From Lactifluus volemus (taxonomy: Eukaryota; Basidiomycota; Agaricomycetes; Russulales; Russulaceae), in the NCBI GenBank assembly GCA_022376515.1, contig WTXI01000037.1, positions 124,001-188,000 on the forward strand: a stretch of DNA of 64,000 nt, in the 5' to 3' direction. The notes beneath the pieces were generated by a model. The model made no database searches and was not told where the DNA came from. It saw only the letters and a program-made list of their open reading frames with translations. Position 1 is the first letter of the stretch. Each line of letters begins with the position of its first letter. Below, one piece after another: positions 1-10,349 of the stretch. The position numbers were made by a program, and so were the translations under genes.

Positions 1-3000
1 TGTTCATCGCCTGGGACTTTGATCGCGCGGTTTTGGTTGTTTCCTTCTGCGAACCATATTCCGGCTCCGCATTGGGCATTGGCTTTGCCGTTGTTTAGGC
101 AGGCTCCGTCCGTGTATACTGTAGTCAGCTCGTTGTCAAGGCTTATGCCATGGGCACGGGTTTGGCGTTCCGCCGGTATGTTAGAAACTTTAGATTTGTC
201 CACGAAGATTCTGAAACCGTCTGCTAGGTTTTCTTGGGTGGTCGTTGATGGGTTGAAGGTGATACTCTCGTTTCTGGGGCACGCTTCTCGGTTTTTCTGT
301 TTCCGTCTTCTTGTTAGGGACAGGTTGTCGTTATGGGTTGGGAGGAGGGGTTGGAACTTGGGGGCGATTCGTTGTAGGCGTTTTTGTGCTTCGGCGGCGC
401 ATTTCTGTGGGTTCTCGCATCCGTGGCTTCGGTCGAGTTCGCAGTCGTCGCAGGGGCATAGGAAGACCGGGATGTGTAAGTGGTTGTGTTCTCTTGTTAG
501 TCGTCTTGTGATTCTAATGAGGTCTTTTATCTTTCGTGAGTTATGGTTTTGTATGAGGCATCGGGAGGCCGGGTTTTGTGGCGTTGTTCTTGTGTTTCCT
601 GGGTGGAACCATGCTGGTAGTTGTTCCTTCAGGGCTCTTGACAGGCTTATTGGGGCGAAGGTGACGTTGTGTTTTTTGGCGGTCTTTATTAGTTTTGATG
701 TGTCTCTGTCCAGGTGTTCTGTTCTTTTCCCTTTTGAAGGTGCGTTCCAAGTTTGGAGGAAGGGGCTGACTCTGGTTTCCTCCGGTATTGTTGTTGGCGC
801 TGATTCGTTTATTAGGGCGTCTGTTGCAATTGCCCATAGTGGCCTCTTATTCGATAAGTAGCTTTTAAGCCACATTATTTCAATTGCTTCGTTCCTCGTT
901 TTGAGGTCTAGGAGTTGTAGGCCTCCTTCGAGGTGTTCTTCGTGGAGGACGTCTTTTGCTAGGCGCGGTGCGTCATCTCCCCATATTAGGTGGCTGATTT
1001 CTTTGGTTAGGTCGTCGAGGATGTGGTCCGGCATTCCTTGTGCTTTGGTTAGAAACTGGGTTCTCGAGCCTATTACCGCTTGGGCTATTGTTTTCTTCCC
1101 CTGTCTAGTGGGGTGTGTGTGTTTCCATCTGCTTAGCTCGGCTTTAATTTTGTCTAGGATTGGCTCCCATGGTGTGGCCTCTTCGGTGTTGTATCCGATC
1201 CATGCCCCTAGCGATCTAATTGCCTCTCCGTCTTTGGCTATCCGGATGCTCGGGTTTATGGGCCGATGTTGGGGGTGTAGGGTTCGTTCTTCAGACACTC
1301 GGAGTCTGTGCGCCTCCTGTCCGATGGGTAAGATTTCTGTTTTCTCTTTGTTGAATTTCGCTCCTGACGCTTTGCACCATTGGTCCAGTGTGTTTTGTAG
1401 ATTCTCGAAATCGTCTTCTTCCCTGAGGTAGACGACTGTGTTGTCTGCGAAAAGGTTTACTATCACGGGTTCCGGGGCGTTCGGGATCACGAAACCTTTG
1501 AGGTTGGTACTGCATCGTAGCATGCATGCCATCGGTTCGATGGCAAGGTTGAAGAGGAAACATGATAGGGGGTCGCCTTGTCGGACGCCTCTCGTCACTT
1601 GGTATGGTTTACTGAAGATGCCGTTTATCGCGACTATTGTGGTAGCGCGTTCGTATAGGTATTTGACAGTGTTCCTGAAGCGTGGGGGGATATTGAAGGC
1701 TTCCAGTGTCTTCCAGAGGTATGAGTGTGATATTTTATCATATGCTTTCTCTTGATCCAGGGCTATTATAGCACCGTTTTCTTTCGTCATCTCGGTATAT
1801 TTGGTCATGACTTTCGTGAGTCGTATGTGGTCGAAGATGGACCTTCCAGGTATGAATCCCGCTTGGTCGCTATGTATTAGGGGGCTGATGACGGTTGACA
1901 GTTGTAGGGCGAGCGCTTTGGTTAGGAGTTTATAGTCGGTGTTTAGTAGGGTAATCGGGCGGTAATTTTCTATATTCGTTTTGTCTTTTTTCTTGTAGAT
2001 CGGGCACATCCACCCCTCCGCGAAGTTGAGGCGGGGGTCTATTCCGTGGAGTTGGATGTCGCGGAAGACTATGGTAAGTGTTTTTATGATGTTGAAGGCT
2101 GGTTTTCGATGTTTCTTTGCTCTTTCAAAGTTTTTATTCAGAGTTTTCCATAGTTCGTGCGGGCATCCGTCCAGCCCCGTTGCGGTCCCGTTTTTCGCTT
2201 TCTTAAGGGCTGTTTCGACGTCCTTCTGCGTTATACCTGATTGGAGGTGGGACATCTCCGGGTTGCTGAGTCGTTGTTGGGGTGGGATGTTTTGGAGGAT
2301 TTGGAGTTCCACGTTCGCTCTTTCTTGGTCGTCTCTGAAGGGGTGAAGGTCTTTTGTTTGTATGTTCTCGTGGTATTCTTTCGCTAACTCCGCCATCTTC
2401 TTAGTGTTCGTTACGAAGCGTTGATCGGTTGTGTCTAGGGGTTGCAGTCTATTTATGTTTATCTTTGGCTTCTTTGCTTTGGCGACGTTTGCCCACGCGG
2501 CACCAAGTCTCTCCCCTTGGGTCGATATTTTGGCGGCCGTTTTTGCTCTTTGGTTGGAGCTATTTAGCCTCTCTAGGTGTGCTAGTTTGTCGGCTAGGAG
2601 CGCTTCCTCCCACTGGAGCTTGGTGTTACGGAATGCAGGACAAGTTGGACCTTATGCTTCCTAAACACGCTTACTCACCCTGATGACGTCCCTTCCACAT
2701 CGTTCTTATTGTGCTGACTGATTCTATTGTTCTGACTTCCTATTGTTCGTCTCGTTCCGTCCAGTGTTATTGTTCCGAGTCCCTATTGTTCGCATCCCCT
2801 ATCGTTCTTGATATCATGCCTATTGTCCACCCTAGTTTGGTAGAACAATTAGCATAAACTGTATAAGTAGGCCTCCGCTGGTAGCTTGTACCCCAGCTTC
2901 GGCTTTACCTCAAATCGACTTGTTTCACTCTCCAGAAAGACAGAACTTCTCCTCTCCTCCTCCCTCTCTTCTCTTACCCTCCTATACGCCCTAGTAGGGT

Positions 3001-4713
3001 CATCGAAGCTTGGTGGTTGTGCTACAACACCACAGGACTCAGCGCGTCGACACTTGGAGTGTCCCTGAGCCCAGGTCTTAGGAGAGACCAGAACAACCAG
3101 AACCCTTGTTGGGACCCGGCCCTAGTCGAGCCGTAACACTTGGGGTCTTCTTCGAAACGTTCGTCTTGGAGAATTCGTTCTCGGTCTTTGTTTAGGTTTC
3201 GGATTTTCGATGCTCTTCTGAAGTGCGCCGCGGATGTTTCGGCTTTTGCTTGTGTGGTTATGTTGGTTTTGAACTGTGCCCAGAGGGTTTGCGCATTTTT
3301 GTTCTGTCGGTTTGCATGGTTTAGGTTTTCTAGTTTGTGTTCTAGGGCTTTGCCTAGTTTTTGGGTTTTATTTATCAGTTTTTTGTTGTTTAGGGCGTTT
3401 AGGGGCCAGGTCCATCGTCCTGTTCCTAGGCACGTGGCGTTTGTGGGAGCGAAACGGACGGAGACCATCCAGTGGTCCGTTGGGACTGTGCTGGGGCCTA
3501 TGTGCCAGTCAAAGGTGAGGTTCGTTTTTTGTTTTGTTATGTATATTCTATCTAATCTGGATTTAATTTGGGCGTTGTTGTGTGTCGCGTGATATGTGTA
3601 TTCGTGTGTACCTGGGTGCACGTGTCTCCATTGATCTATCACCTCTAGGTCCTGTCTCAAGTTTCTAAGGGCTTCCGCGGCATTTGTGTTGTCCAGTTTG
3701 GGCGGCGCTCTGTCTATGGCGTCCTCTGTTAGGTTGAAGTCGCCTAGGAGGAAGTCGGGTCTTGGGATGTTGTGCTTGGTTCTTTGGGCTTCGAGTTTTT
3801 GCCAGAAAGGTTTGTGTTCCATTCTATTGTTGGGGGCGTATACATTTATGAGTTTCGTTTCTTCATTTTCGTGCCACTTAATTTTTAGGGACAGGGCGCG
3901 TCCTGGTATTAGCGTGCACGTTTCGATTCGGTGTAGGTTTATTAGGTCTTTGTTGATTACGAAGGCGACGCCAGCCGATGTTCTTGGGGCCTGTTCGTTT
4001 TCGGAGTTATAGATTTGGAGTCTTTTCTGGAATATGTCTTTGATTCCCGAGGTGAGTGCTTCGTCTAGGTGTGTTTCTTGGAGGGCGAGGATAGCTATGT
4101 TCTCTCGTTTCATTGTCGCGTTTATTTCTGACCATTTCTCAAAACCATTTCTGCTTTCCGCGCTGACGTGCAGGCCATTCATGTTGAGTGTTGCGATTTT
4201 TATGTTAGCTCTTTTCCTCATTCCTTTCTTTTTAGGCTGCGTTGGTCTGTGGGTCTCTCGGGTTGGGCTGTCGTTTCGTGTGGTTTGGGGTGTGGGTGTG
4301 GGTGTGGCTTGGCGTGGGTTTGCGTCCCTTCTGTTGCTGGGGGGTGGAGGGTTGGCCCTTGGTCTATCTTGGCGGTTGTTCGGTGTGTGGTTTTCGCGGT
4401 GGTTACGGTGTGGGTTATTTCTGCTTATGTTTGGGTTTAGGTTTTCTGTTGGCTGGTTTTTGTCTGTGGGGCTATCGCCGTGGTCACTTATGGTTGTGTG
4501 TGTGTTTTCGGGTGCGTGTTTTTCGCGTTGGGGTTGATTTTCCTCACGGTGGTTTTTGTTTATACCGTTAGCTCTTATGCTTTGGCTTAGGTTTTTTGTT
4601 GCGTGGTGTTCGCATGTGGGGCTATCGCCGCGTTCTCTTAGGGGTGTGTGTGGGGTATCATGTGCGTGGTGTTTGCGTTGGGGGTGGTTTACGTTGTGGG
4701 TGGGTGTGCTCAT
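1..4713 (-). pseudogene. LINE ORF2: endonuclease, reverse transcriptase and RNase H, split by an LTR
   Basis: The start at 4713 is the first ATG. The N-terminal 170 residues are low complexity with an imperfect internal repeat. The AP endonuclease follows, with IATLNMNGL, LALQETHLDE, LLGDFNLT, SRLDRIYIT and PTDHWMV. The frame is broken at 3139 by the solo LTR and resumes exactly in frame at 2618 when the LTR and one 5-bp duplicate are discounted. The reverse transcriptase shows LDQEKAYDKI (motif A), VRQGDPLSCFLFNLAIEP (motif B) and, at about 1437-1451, LFADNTVVY where FADD is expected (motif C). A Cys-rich stretch with CPCDDC lies near 470-430, and the RNase H start VYTDGACLNNG lies near 125-90. 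The frame has no stop before base 1, so the C-terminus is outside. Confidence 0.88.
2624..3138 (+). mobile_element. Solo LTR of an LTR retrotransposon, inserted in LINE ORF2
   Basis: The 515-bp segment starts TGTTACGG and ends CCGTAACA, a perfect 8-bp terminal inverted repeat with the TG...CA ends of LTRs. It is flanked by the direct repeat CTTGG (2619-2623 and 3139-3143), the 5-bp target duplication usual for Ty3 and Copia elements. Its first half holds several copies of a TATTGTTC-like motif, and GTATAAGTAG near 2861 is a candidate TATA box, which suggests a plus-strand U3-R-U5 order. There is no internal region, so this is a recombined solo LTR. Family (Ty3 or Copia) cannot be decided. Confidence 0.92.
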
Positions 4714-4837
4714 GGTGGATTGAGTTAGGGTTTTGTTTAGCGGTTTATCGACTGAGCGGGGGTTTATTTCTCTTCGGCTATGTACATGGTGGCTACGTTT
4801 AATTACGTTTTACTATGTTTTGGTTTGTGGGCATCGT

Positions 4838-6296
4838 TTAGTAAGGGAAGTTTCTATTTACGCTCCTCCTCGGGGCTGGGCGCCTTTCGCGAGGTCCTTC
4901 TGGGTGTGGGAGAGATCGTCGGGGACGGTTGGGTTGGTTTATGGGCTGGTTGCGCTCGGGCCTGTCGGGTCTGGTCGGGCCTTTCCATCCTGGTATTTTG
5001 GGGAAGGGGCATAGCCCCTTCGGGTGGTCTTTGCCATGGCATAGACGGCAATGGAATTTGTTTAGTTCGACGTTACCTCGGCCTAGGGTCGAGGAGCGGT
5101 AAATGCGTTTGCGGAGGAAATTGCGGGTGTCAAGCCATATTCCGGTGTTAGGGATGAGGGCGCTATTGGCGTACACGTTGAAGTGGGGGTCGTCGCGTCC
5201 GCCTTCCATTTTTATCTCGAGGCGCTTTATGTCAATCGAGTCGATGTATCTGTTTATTTCGTGGTAGAGAGCGTTTTGGAAGAGGGGGGGGGGTTTCCTG
5301 TAGGAAGGTGTCGAAGAAGGCTTCGGAGTTGGTGTCTTTCCATGTTTTCAGGATGAGTTCTTTGATGTTGTCTTCGGAGTGGGTCGCTATGCCACTTATG
5401 GTGAAGAGGAAGGAAGGTCTTTTGGGGGGAAAGGGGATGATTTCGAAGGTAAGGTTTTGGGATGCCCAGACCTGTCTGTCCGTGAGAAGGGTGACGTCGT
5501 TGTCTGACAGATCGTGGATAAGGAACGTCATCGGGGTTTTGATTTTGGTCTCTTGGCAGACGATGGGGGCCTTGTCCGGTTCTGCTACGGAGACGTTTGA
5601 CAGGCCGGTGATTTCTTTGATTGCTGACATTAGGTCGTTCGCGATATCTCGGTGGTTTGGGATATAGTGGACATCTGTCCCGAAGGGGCGTGCAAGTACT
5701 TTCCCGGTGGTGACTTTGTAGGTCCAGTCTTGGATTTGGTCGGGGTCGATGTTTACTAGGGGTCCCATGGGGTGTTCCTCATGAATTTCCGGCATTTTGG
5801 TGTCCATGTAGCTTTCTCTTGGGTGGGGTTTCGGCGTTCCTTGTACTCTCGGGTTTCCCCTCACGGTGACGGCTGCGAGTCGGGCCATCATTTCGGTGTT
5901 TTTGAGCTCGACTGGTGGGTCCGCATCTTTTGTTCGTCTATTGGTTGTGTGGGGTTCTTGGGCCGTCTCGTTGGCTTGGCGTTGTTGGACTTGTTCTATG
6001 GCTGTTTGGCTGTCTCGGTTGGGGGGAGGGGGGGAGGAGGATGTCTCGTGCTGCGGTTTTTTCCTTTTTAGTGCTTCGGCGCAGGGGGAGGGAGGGGGGG
6101 ATTGGCTTTCCGGGCCTCTGAGGAAGCGGGAGGTATGGATCGTGAAGGGAGGGGGGGTGAGGGGGGTGGTTTCATTGGGCCGTTTGGGGGTGGGTTCGGT
6201 GATGGGGTCCGAGAGGGTGCGCTTTCGTTTGTTTTCCGGGTTGAGTACTGGAGTTCCGGGTTCATCGGTGAGCATGGGTTCTGGGGCGGTGTCCAT
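4838..6296 (-). pseudogene. LINE ORF1, gag-like protein with CCHC zinc knuckle, frameshifted
   Basis: The first part (6296 to 5232) has a Pro/Ser/Thr-rich N-terminal half and a more ordered middle. The frame then shifts at a run of ten G on the plus strand (5284-5293). The second part (to 4838) carries the zinc knuckle in HCRLCHGKDHPKGLCPF, spacing CX2CX4HX4C. The whole span is 1459 nt, so removing one G gives one open frame of about 485 codons. Gag-like LINE ORF1 proteins bind the element RNA. The frame break could be a real mutation, an assembly error in the homopolymer, or a slippery site; the sequence alone cannot separate these. Confidence 0.8.
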
Positions 6297-6600
6297 GTTG
6301 GAGTGCGTAGGAGGGTTACGGGCGGTTGGGTGGTTTGGTTGGGGTTTGGTGTTAGGGGTTTGTTATTTTTTTTTGGGGGGGGGGTGTGGTGTTGGGGGGG
6401 TGCCTTGGCGGGTCTGGGTGTTTTGGGTTAGTGTTGTCGAAGCGATATTGGTTGATGCGAGGGTGGTTGTGGTGCCTTGTGCGTTTTTTGGGGGAAGGTT
6501 CAGGTTGGGGGGGCTGAAGAGGGGGGGTCCTCGGAGGGGGGGGGGGGGGTCGTTTGTATGGGGGGGTAGTGTTCTGTTTGTTTCTTATCTTACGGGGGGG

Positions 6601-7901
6601 TTGAAGACATTAGGGACATTAGGGACGCTCTCGCGTAGGCTGCGTGTATATTTCGTGGTTCAGGTTACTTTATTGGTATTATGTGGGGCATTAGGTGGGT
6701 ATCACCAGTGGTAGGTATTTTACGTGTGGGTTGTGTGGTTTGTGCTCTCGCAGGTTTATTTTGGAGGCGGGTTTTCCTCCTTGGGGGGGGTGATGATGTT
6801 CACCGTGTGCGAGTATTTTTACTCGGACAACCTGACTCACGCTGTGGCGTAAGAGTATCCGAACATGGTGGTGGTTCGGGTACAAGGTCCCCCCTGTACT
6901 GTACTGTATTGATCGTCGTGCTCACGGATTTCCATGTGAAGGCTATTGTACGTACTTACATTAGCCAGTTTTGCACCAACTAATTTCATAGAAGCGTTCT
7001 AGCAAAGTGATTCACACAGCGATGATGACCTGGGTCCTGGGCCTTCCCGAAAACCTGAAAAACCACTGGCAGTGGAAACCCGGAAACTACTGTATTTTCC
7101 CTTTTTGCTTATGTGCGGACAATGTCTTTACTGCTCTCCTTTCATTTCATGAATCTATTGCGATCTCCCCTCCTCATCCTGTGACTTGGGCCTGCCATCT
7201 TGCGCGCCCCCCTTGGTCGCTTGCTTTAGCAACCACTTCATCGGCCCGAAGGAGAACTTGAAATTCAAGGATCTCCACTCCGAGTCGGGAAGACACTCGA
7301 TCTCAAATACCTAGAAAGACCATCTAGTTCGCGACTCGGAGACCTTTGACCCTTTGGGCTCGATCATGATAAAGGGTAAAGTGGACTAGGACTGACGTTG
7401 TTCGCATCGGTTACACTAATGGATTTTTTACCCCCCCATCATCCTCAGGCTCCGGATCGGCGTGGTGCCCACATCTCTCAATAGTAATGACGGCTTTTAG
7501 TGTGATTTCCAAGTGCCTGGAACCACGACATTTACGATATCGAAGTCGAGATTCGGTTAGCCATGACGGAAACGATAGCGCGACGACGATGTCAGTGTGA
7601 TAACTCAGGTGCCCAATTGAATGCGTGTAATGGGAAACGCGCTTGAAGGTCACGGAATGGATTCACGCACGACCTCACCTTTCTTTGCCTTAATGATATG
7701 ACGTACAATGTGACGCTGTCCCACGTACAGTAGCACCTGCATCTCATTCAGACGCGGATAAATATCGAGAAATCAATATTGAGCTGTCGGATTACTCGTA
7801 CAGTACAGCTACTTTGTCGCTACTACTAGTGCATGTTTTTATGATAAATTGTACAATTTCGAGTTGAGTCTTCTTCTTCGACTTGAACGCAGACCAAAAA
7901 T
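6601..7901. other. Intergenic, no supported gene
   Basis: Between the LINE 5' region and the aldehyde dehydrogenase stop I see no ORF with family features. Two TTAGGG hexamers nine bases apart occur at 6610-6624, too few to be a telomeric repeat. The exact LINE 5' end is probably near 6600 but is unmarked. Confidence 0.5.
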
Positions 7902-9779
7902 TTAAGAGGGCCTTTTTCCGAAGTTGACATAGATGGATTTGACGTTAAAGTAGCTTTGAAAGAATTCATTGTCAGCGTCCTTCAAGTTCCGACAGTTACG
8001 TAACGGAAAACAAAAAACGCACTTGTCCATCGCTAGCTGACCGCACTCGTGTCCTATACCAGACTGCTTGTATCCTCCGAATGGCACGGCACAATGTACA
8101 GTGTTCGTACAGTTGATCCACGTCGTGCCAACCCGCAACTGCTTCGCAGACTGCATCCCGCGCGTGAAGTCCTGTGTGAACACGGCAGCCGCGAGGCCAT
8201 AGGGCGAGTCGTTGGCCTGCCTCAGCACATCCTCCTCTTTCTCAAACTTGATGACGACGGCAACGGGGCCCAGAATCTCCTCTTTGACGATCTCCATGTG
8301 GGGTTTCGTATTGATGAAAATAGTCGGCTGGATCCAGAAGCCCGTCGTGCCGTGTCGCTCGCCACCGAGGTGAATCGTGGCGCCTTCCCTCTTCGCCTTT
8401 TGGATGGAGTTCATGATGCGCTGCAATCACGTTTAGTCACTGAGTCTCGAAGCGCCAGGAGACATAGAGACCCACGTCGAAATGATCCTTGGAGACTTGA
8501 GGACCCATGTAATAACCCTCTACAAAGGGATCCCCGAGTCTGAGATCCCTGGCTTTTTCAGTAAGGCGACCCAGGAAAGCATCGTAGATGCCCGACTGGA
8601 CGAAGATGCGGGAGCTACCACAGCAGCTCTGTCCTTGGTTCCAGCTAAAAAAAAAGCGGCCAACACATGAACAAAGAACAAACTCCATACGATATAGGTC
8701 CATGTTAGCACGTACAAAGTACCATGAGCAGACCAGTCGACTGCGAGTTCGATATCTGCATCGTTATAAACGATGCTGGGTGAGTTTCCACCCATTTCAA
8801 GCGTGACTTTTTTCATGTTAGACTTGGCCGCAGCTTCCATGACCTTGCGCCCTGTGCGGTGAGATCCTGTGAATACCACCGTGTCGATGTCCATATGTCT
8901 CGAAATGGCGGCGCCAACATCTTCATAACCGGTGACAACGTTCACGACACCGGGAGGGAATCCAGCTTCGTTGATGAGCGAACACATGCGGAGTGCACTC
9001 AGCGGTGTTTTTTCAGACGGCTTGAGCACCACGCAGTTGCCCGCGGCAAGGGCAGGGCCAAGCTTCGAAGTCATTAGGGCAACTGTTCCAGCGGTAAGTA
9101 AAACCCGAGGAGGAGGCCTCGCGAATGGATTTCACGTACGCGGGTAATTCCAGGGAATGATCTGCCCGACGACGCCAAATGGCTCACGGTGGGTGAAAGC
9201 GTGCTTGCTCTCGTCGACCTCGATCACCTGTCCGTGGATCTTGTCCGCCCAGCCAGCGAAGTACCGAATGGTATCGATCGCCATGGTGAGGTCGACTTCC
9301 TTGGCGGTTTTGAAGGTCTTGCCGTTATCGAGAGTCTCCAACGCCGCCAATTCGTTCTCGTGCTGCTGCATGAGCTCAGCGAGCTTGTAGAGGAGCATCC
9401 CGCGCTTGGCACCGGGAACCTTGAGACCCCATGATGTTTCGAAGGTTTCCCTGGCGACTTTGACCGCGCGGTCAACGTCGTCAGCCGTACCTTCAGCGAT
9501 AGACGTGAGGACCTTCGCGTTCGCTGTAATGGTCTCTGTGTCAGAAATGCAGGTAATTTACTATTGTGTGTTCCGCAAGCTCACTGGGGTTAAGGATGCT
9601 GTATAAGGGGAGAATAAGCATAGTTCATGGAAGTGCAACACAAGTGCGTGCTCTTACTCGATGGTGGTCCCGTTGGACCCGGCATAGAACTTTCCACCGA
9701 TGAAGATGCCCGTGGGGAACTTGACACTTCCCTTGAAAGGGCCGGAGGTAAAGTTGTGACTAAAACTGGTTGTCGACAT
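7902..9779 (-). CDS. Aldehyde dehydrogenase (NAD(P)+), six introns
   Basis: It oxidises aldehydes to carboxylic acids and is probably cytosolic, since no clear presequence is visible. Exon 1 begins [10 protein letters not shown] at 9779 and ends at a GTAAGA donor. The joined protein contains the cofactor region [12 protein letters not shown], the stretch [20 protein letters not shown], the Glu motif LEMGGNSP and the catalytic Cys motif [12 protein letters not shown]. In that motif the residue before the catalytic Cys is Ser where many family members have Cys; the catalytic Cys is kept. The C-terminus has [13 protein letters not shown] and [12 protein letters not shown] before the TAA at 7902-7904. 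Introns fall after GTTIE, after a very short second exon (ILNP), after NYP, before WNQG, after SKDHFD and after MD. About 500 residues is the normal family length. Substrate cannot be inferred. Confidence 0.93.
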
Positions 9780-9977
9780 GACTGAGCCTTTGTGGGGTGA
9801 GGATGCGACAAGGAGGGGGGGTCATCTATGAGACTTGCTCTGGTTAAGAATCAGCTGGGAACGCGAGGGCGTAAGATGCCTATCCAATCCATCCAAGTCA
9901 TGGGGATGCGGGAGAGACGTTGTAGGGAGGTCCACTTTGTCCTGCCCTGACCCCTTTCGCCACAACTCGAACACTAA

Positions 9978-10047
9978 TTAGGAGCCCCCCAGTAGTAGTT
10001 GTCTAGACGCACATTCTAGACAGTTAATCCTGGGGGGGGACTCCTAA
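9978..10047. repeat. Foldback (hairpin) sequence between the ALDH and MRH4 genes
   Basis: Left arm TTAGGAGCCCCCCAG pairs with right arm CTGGGGGGGGACTCCTAA (one bulge, one mismatch), and the inner arms TGTCTAGA and TCTAGACA pair perfectly around a small loop. Together they form an almost complete 70-nt hairpin. It lies about 200 bp upstream of the ALDH start and 300 bp past the MRH4 stop. It could be a small foldback element or a structured regulatory site; no TA-type target duplication is evident. Confidence 0.7.
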
Positions 10048-10349
10048 GTAGTGTTTATGCGGTTGGGCCTCAATTCATCAGTTATCACAGATCTCATGAT
10101 GGAATTTGTGATAATTGATGAGCAGCCGAATCTTCTCTTCGAATTTACGTTGTCATCTTGTGCGACAGACATTCAGGTTTGCAGCAGAAGAGGTGACTTT
10201 ATGCGAAATAGTATCGTGACGCGACCAGGGTTACGTAGAGGCATGCGCTTGACCAAGATGCCGACATCACGATTTACCTCTCAGGGGCGAATGGATAGGG
10301 ACCCTCATTCGTACGAACGATCGAGAGCTAAAACGCAAATGAAACTTCT

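Larger units (their letters stand above)
1..6600 (-). mobile_element. LINE (non-LTR) retrotransposon, minus strand, 3' end off the window
   Basis: Read on the minus strand, this region holds the order typical of a fungal LINE with an AP-type endonuclease: a gag-like ORF1 ending in a CCHC zinc knuckle, a 124-nt gap, then ORF2 with endonuclease, reverse transcriptase, a Cys-rich linker and RNase H. The RNase H is still in frame at base 1, so the 3' end lies outside. The presence of RNase H suggests a Tad/I-like clade, which is an inference. The 5' boundary is not sharp: ORF1 starts at 6296 and is preceded by very G-rich plus-strand sequence (several G runs, 6360-6600). No target duplication can be seen because one end is missing. 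The copy is damaged by an LTR insertion, a homopolymer frameshift in ORF1 and an altered catalytic box in the reverse transcriptase, so it is probably immobile. Confidence 0.9.

Noticed and set aside
4242..4571. Plus-strand Gly/Val/Trp-rich ORFs over the LINE
   Set aside because: Antisense shadows of the low-complexity N-terminus of LINE ORF2.
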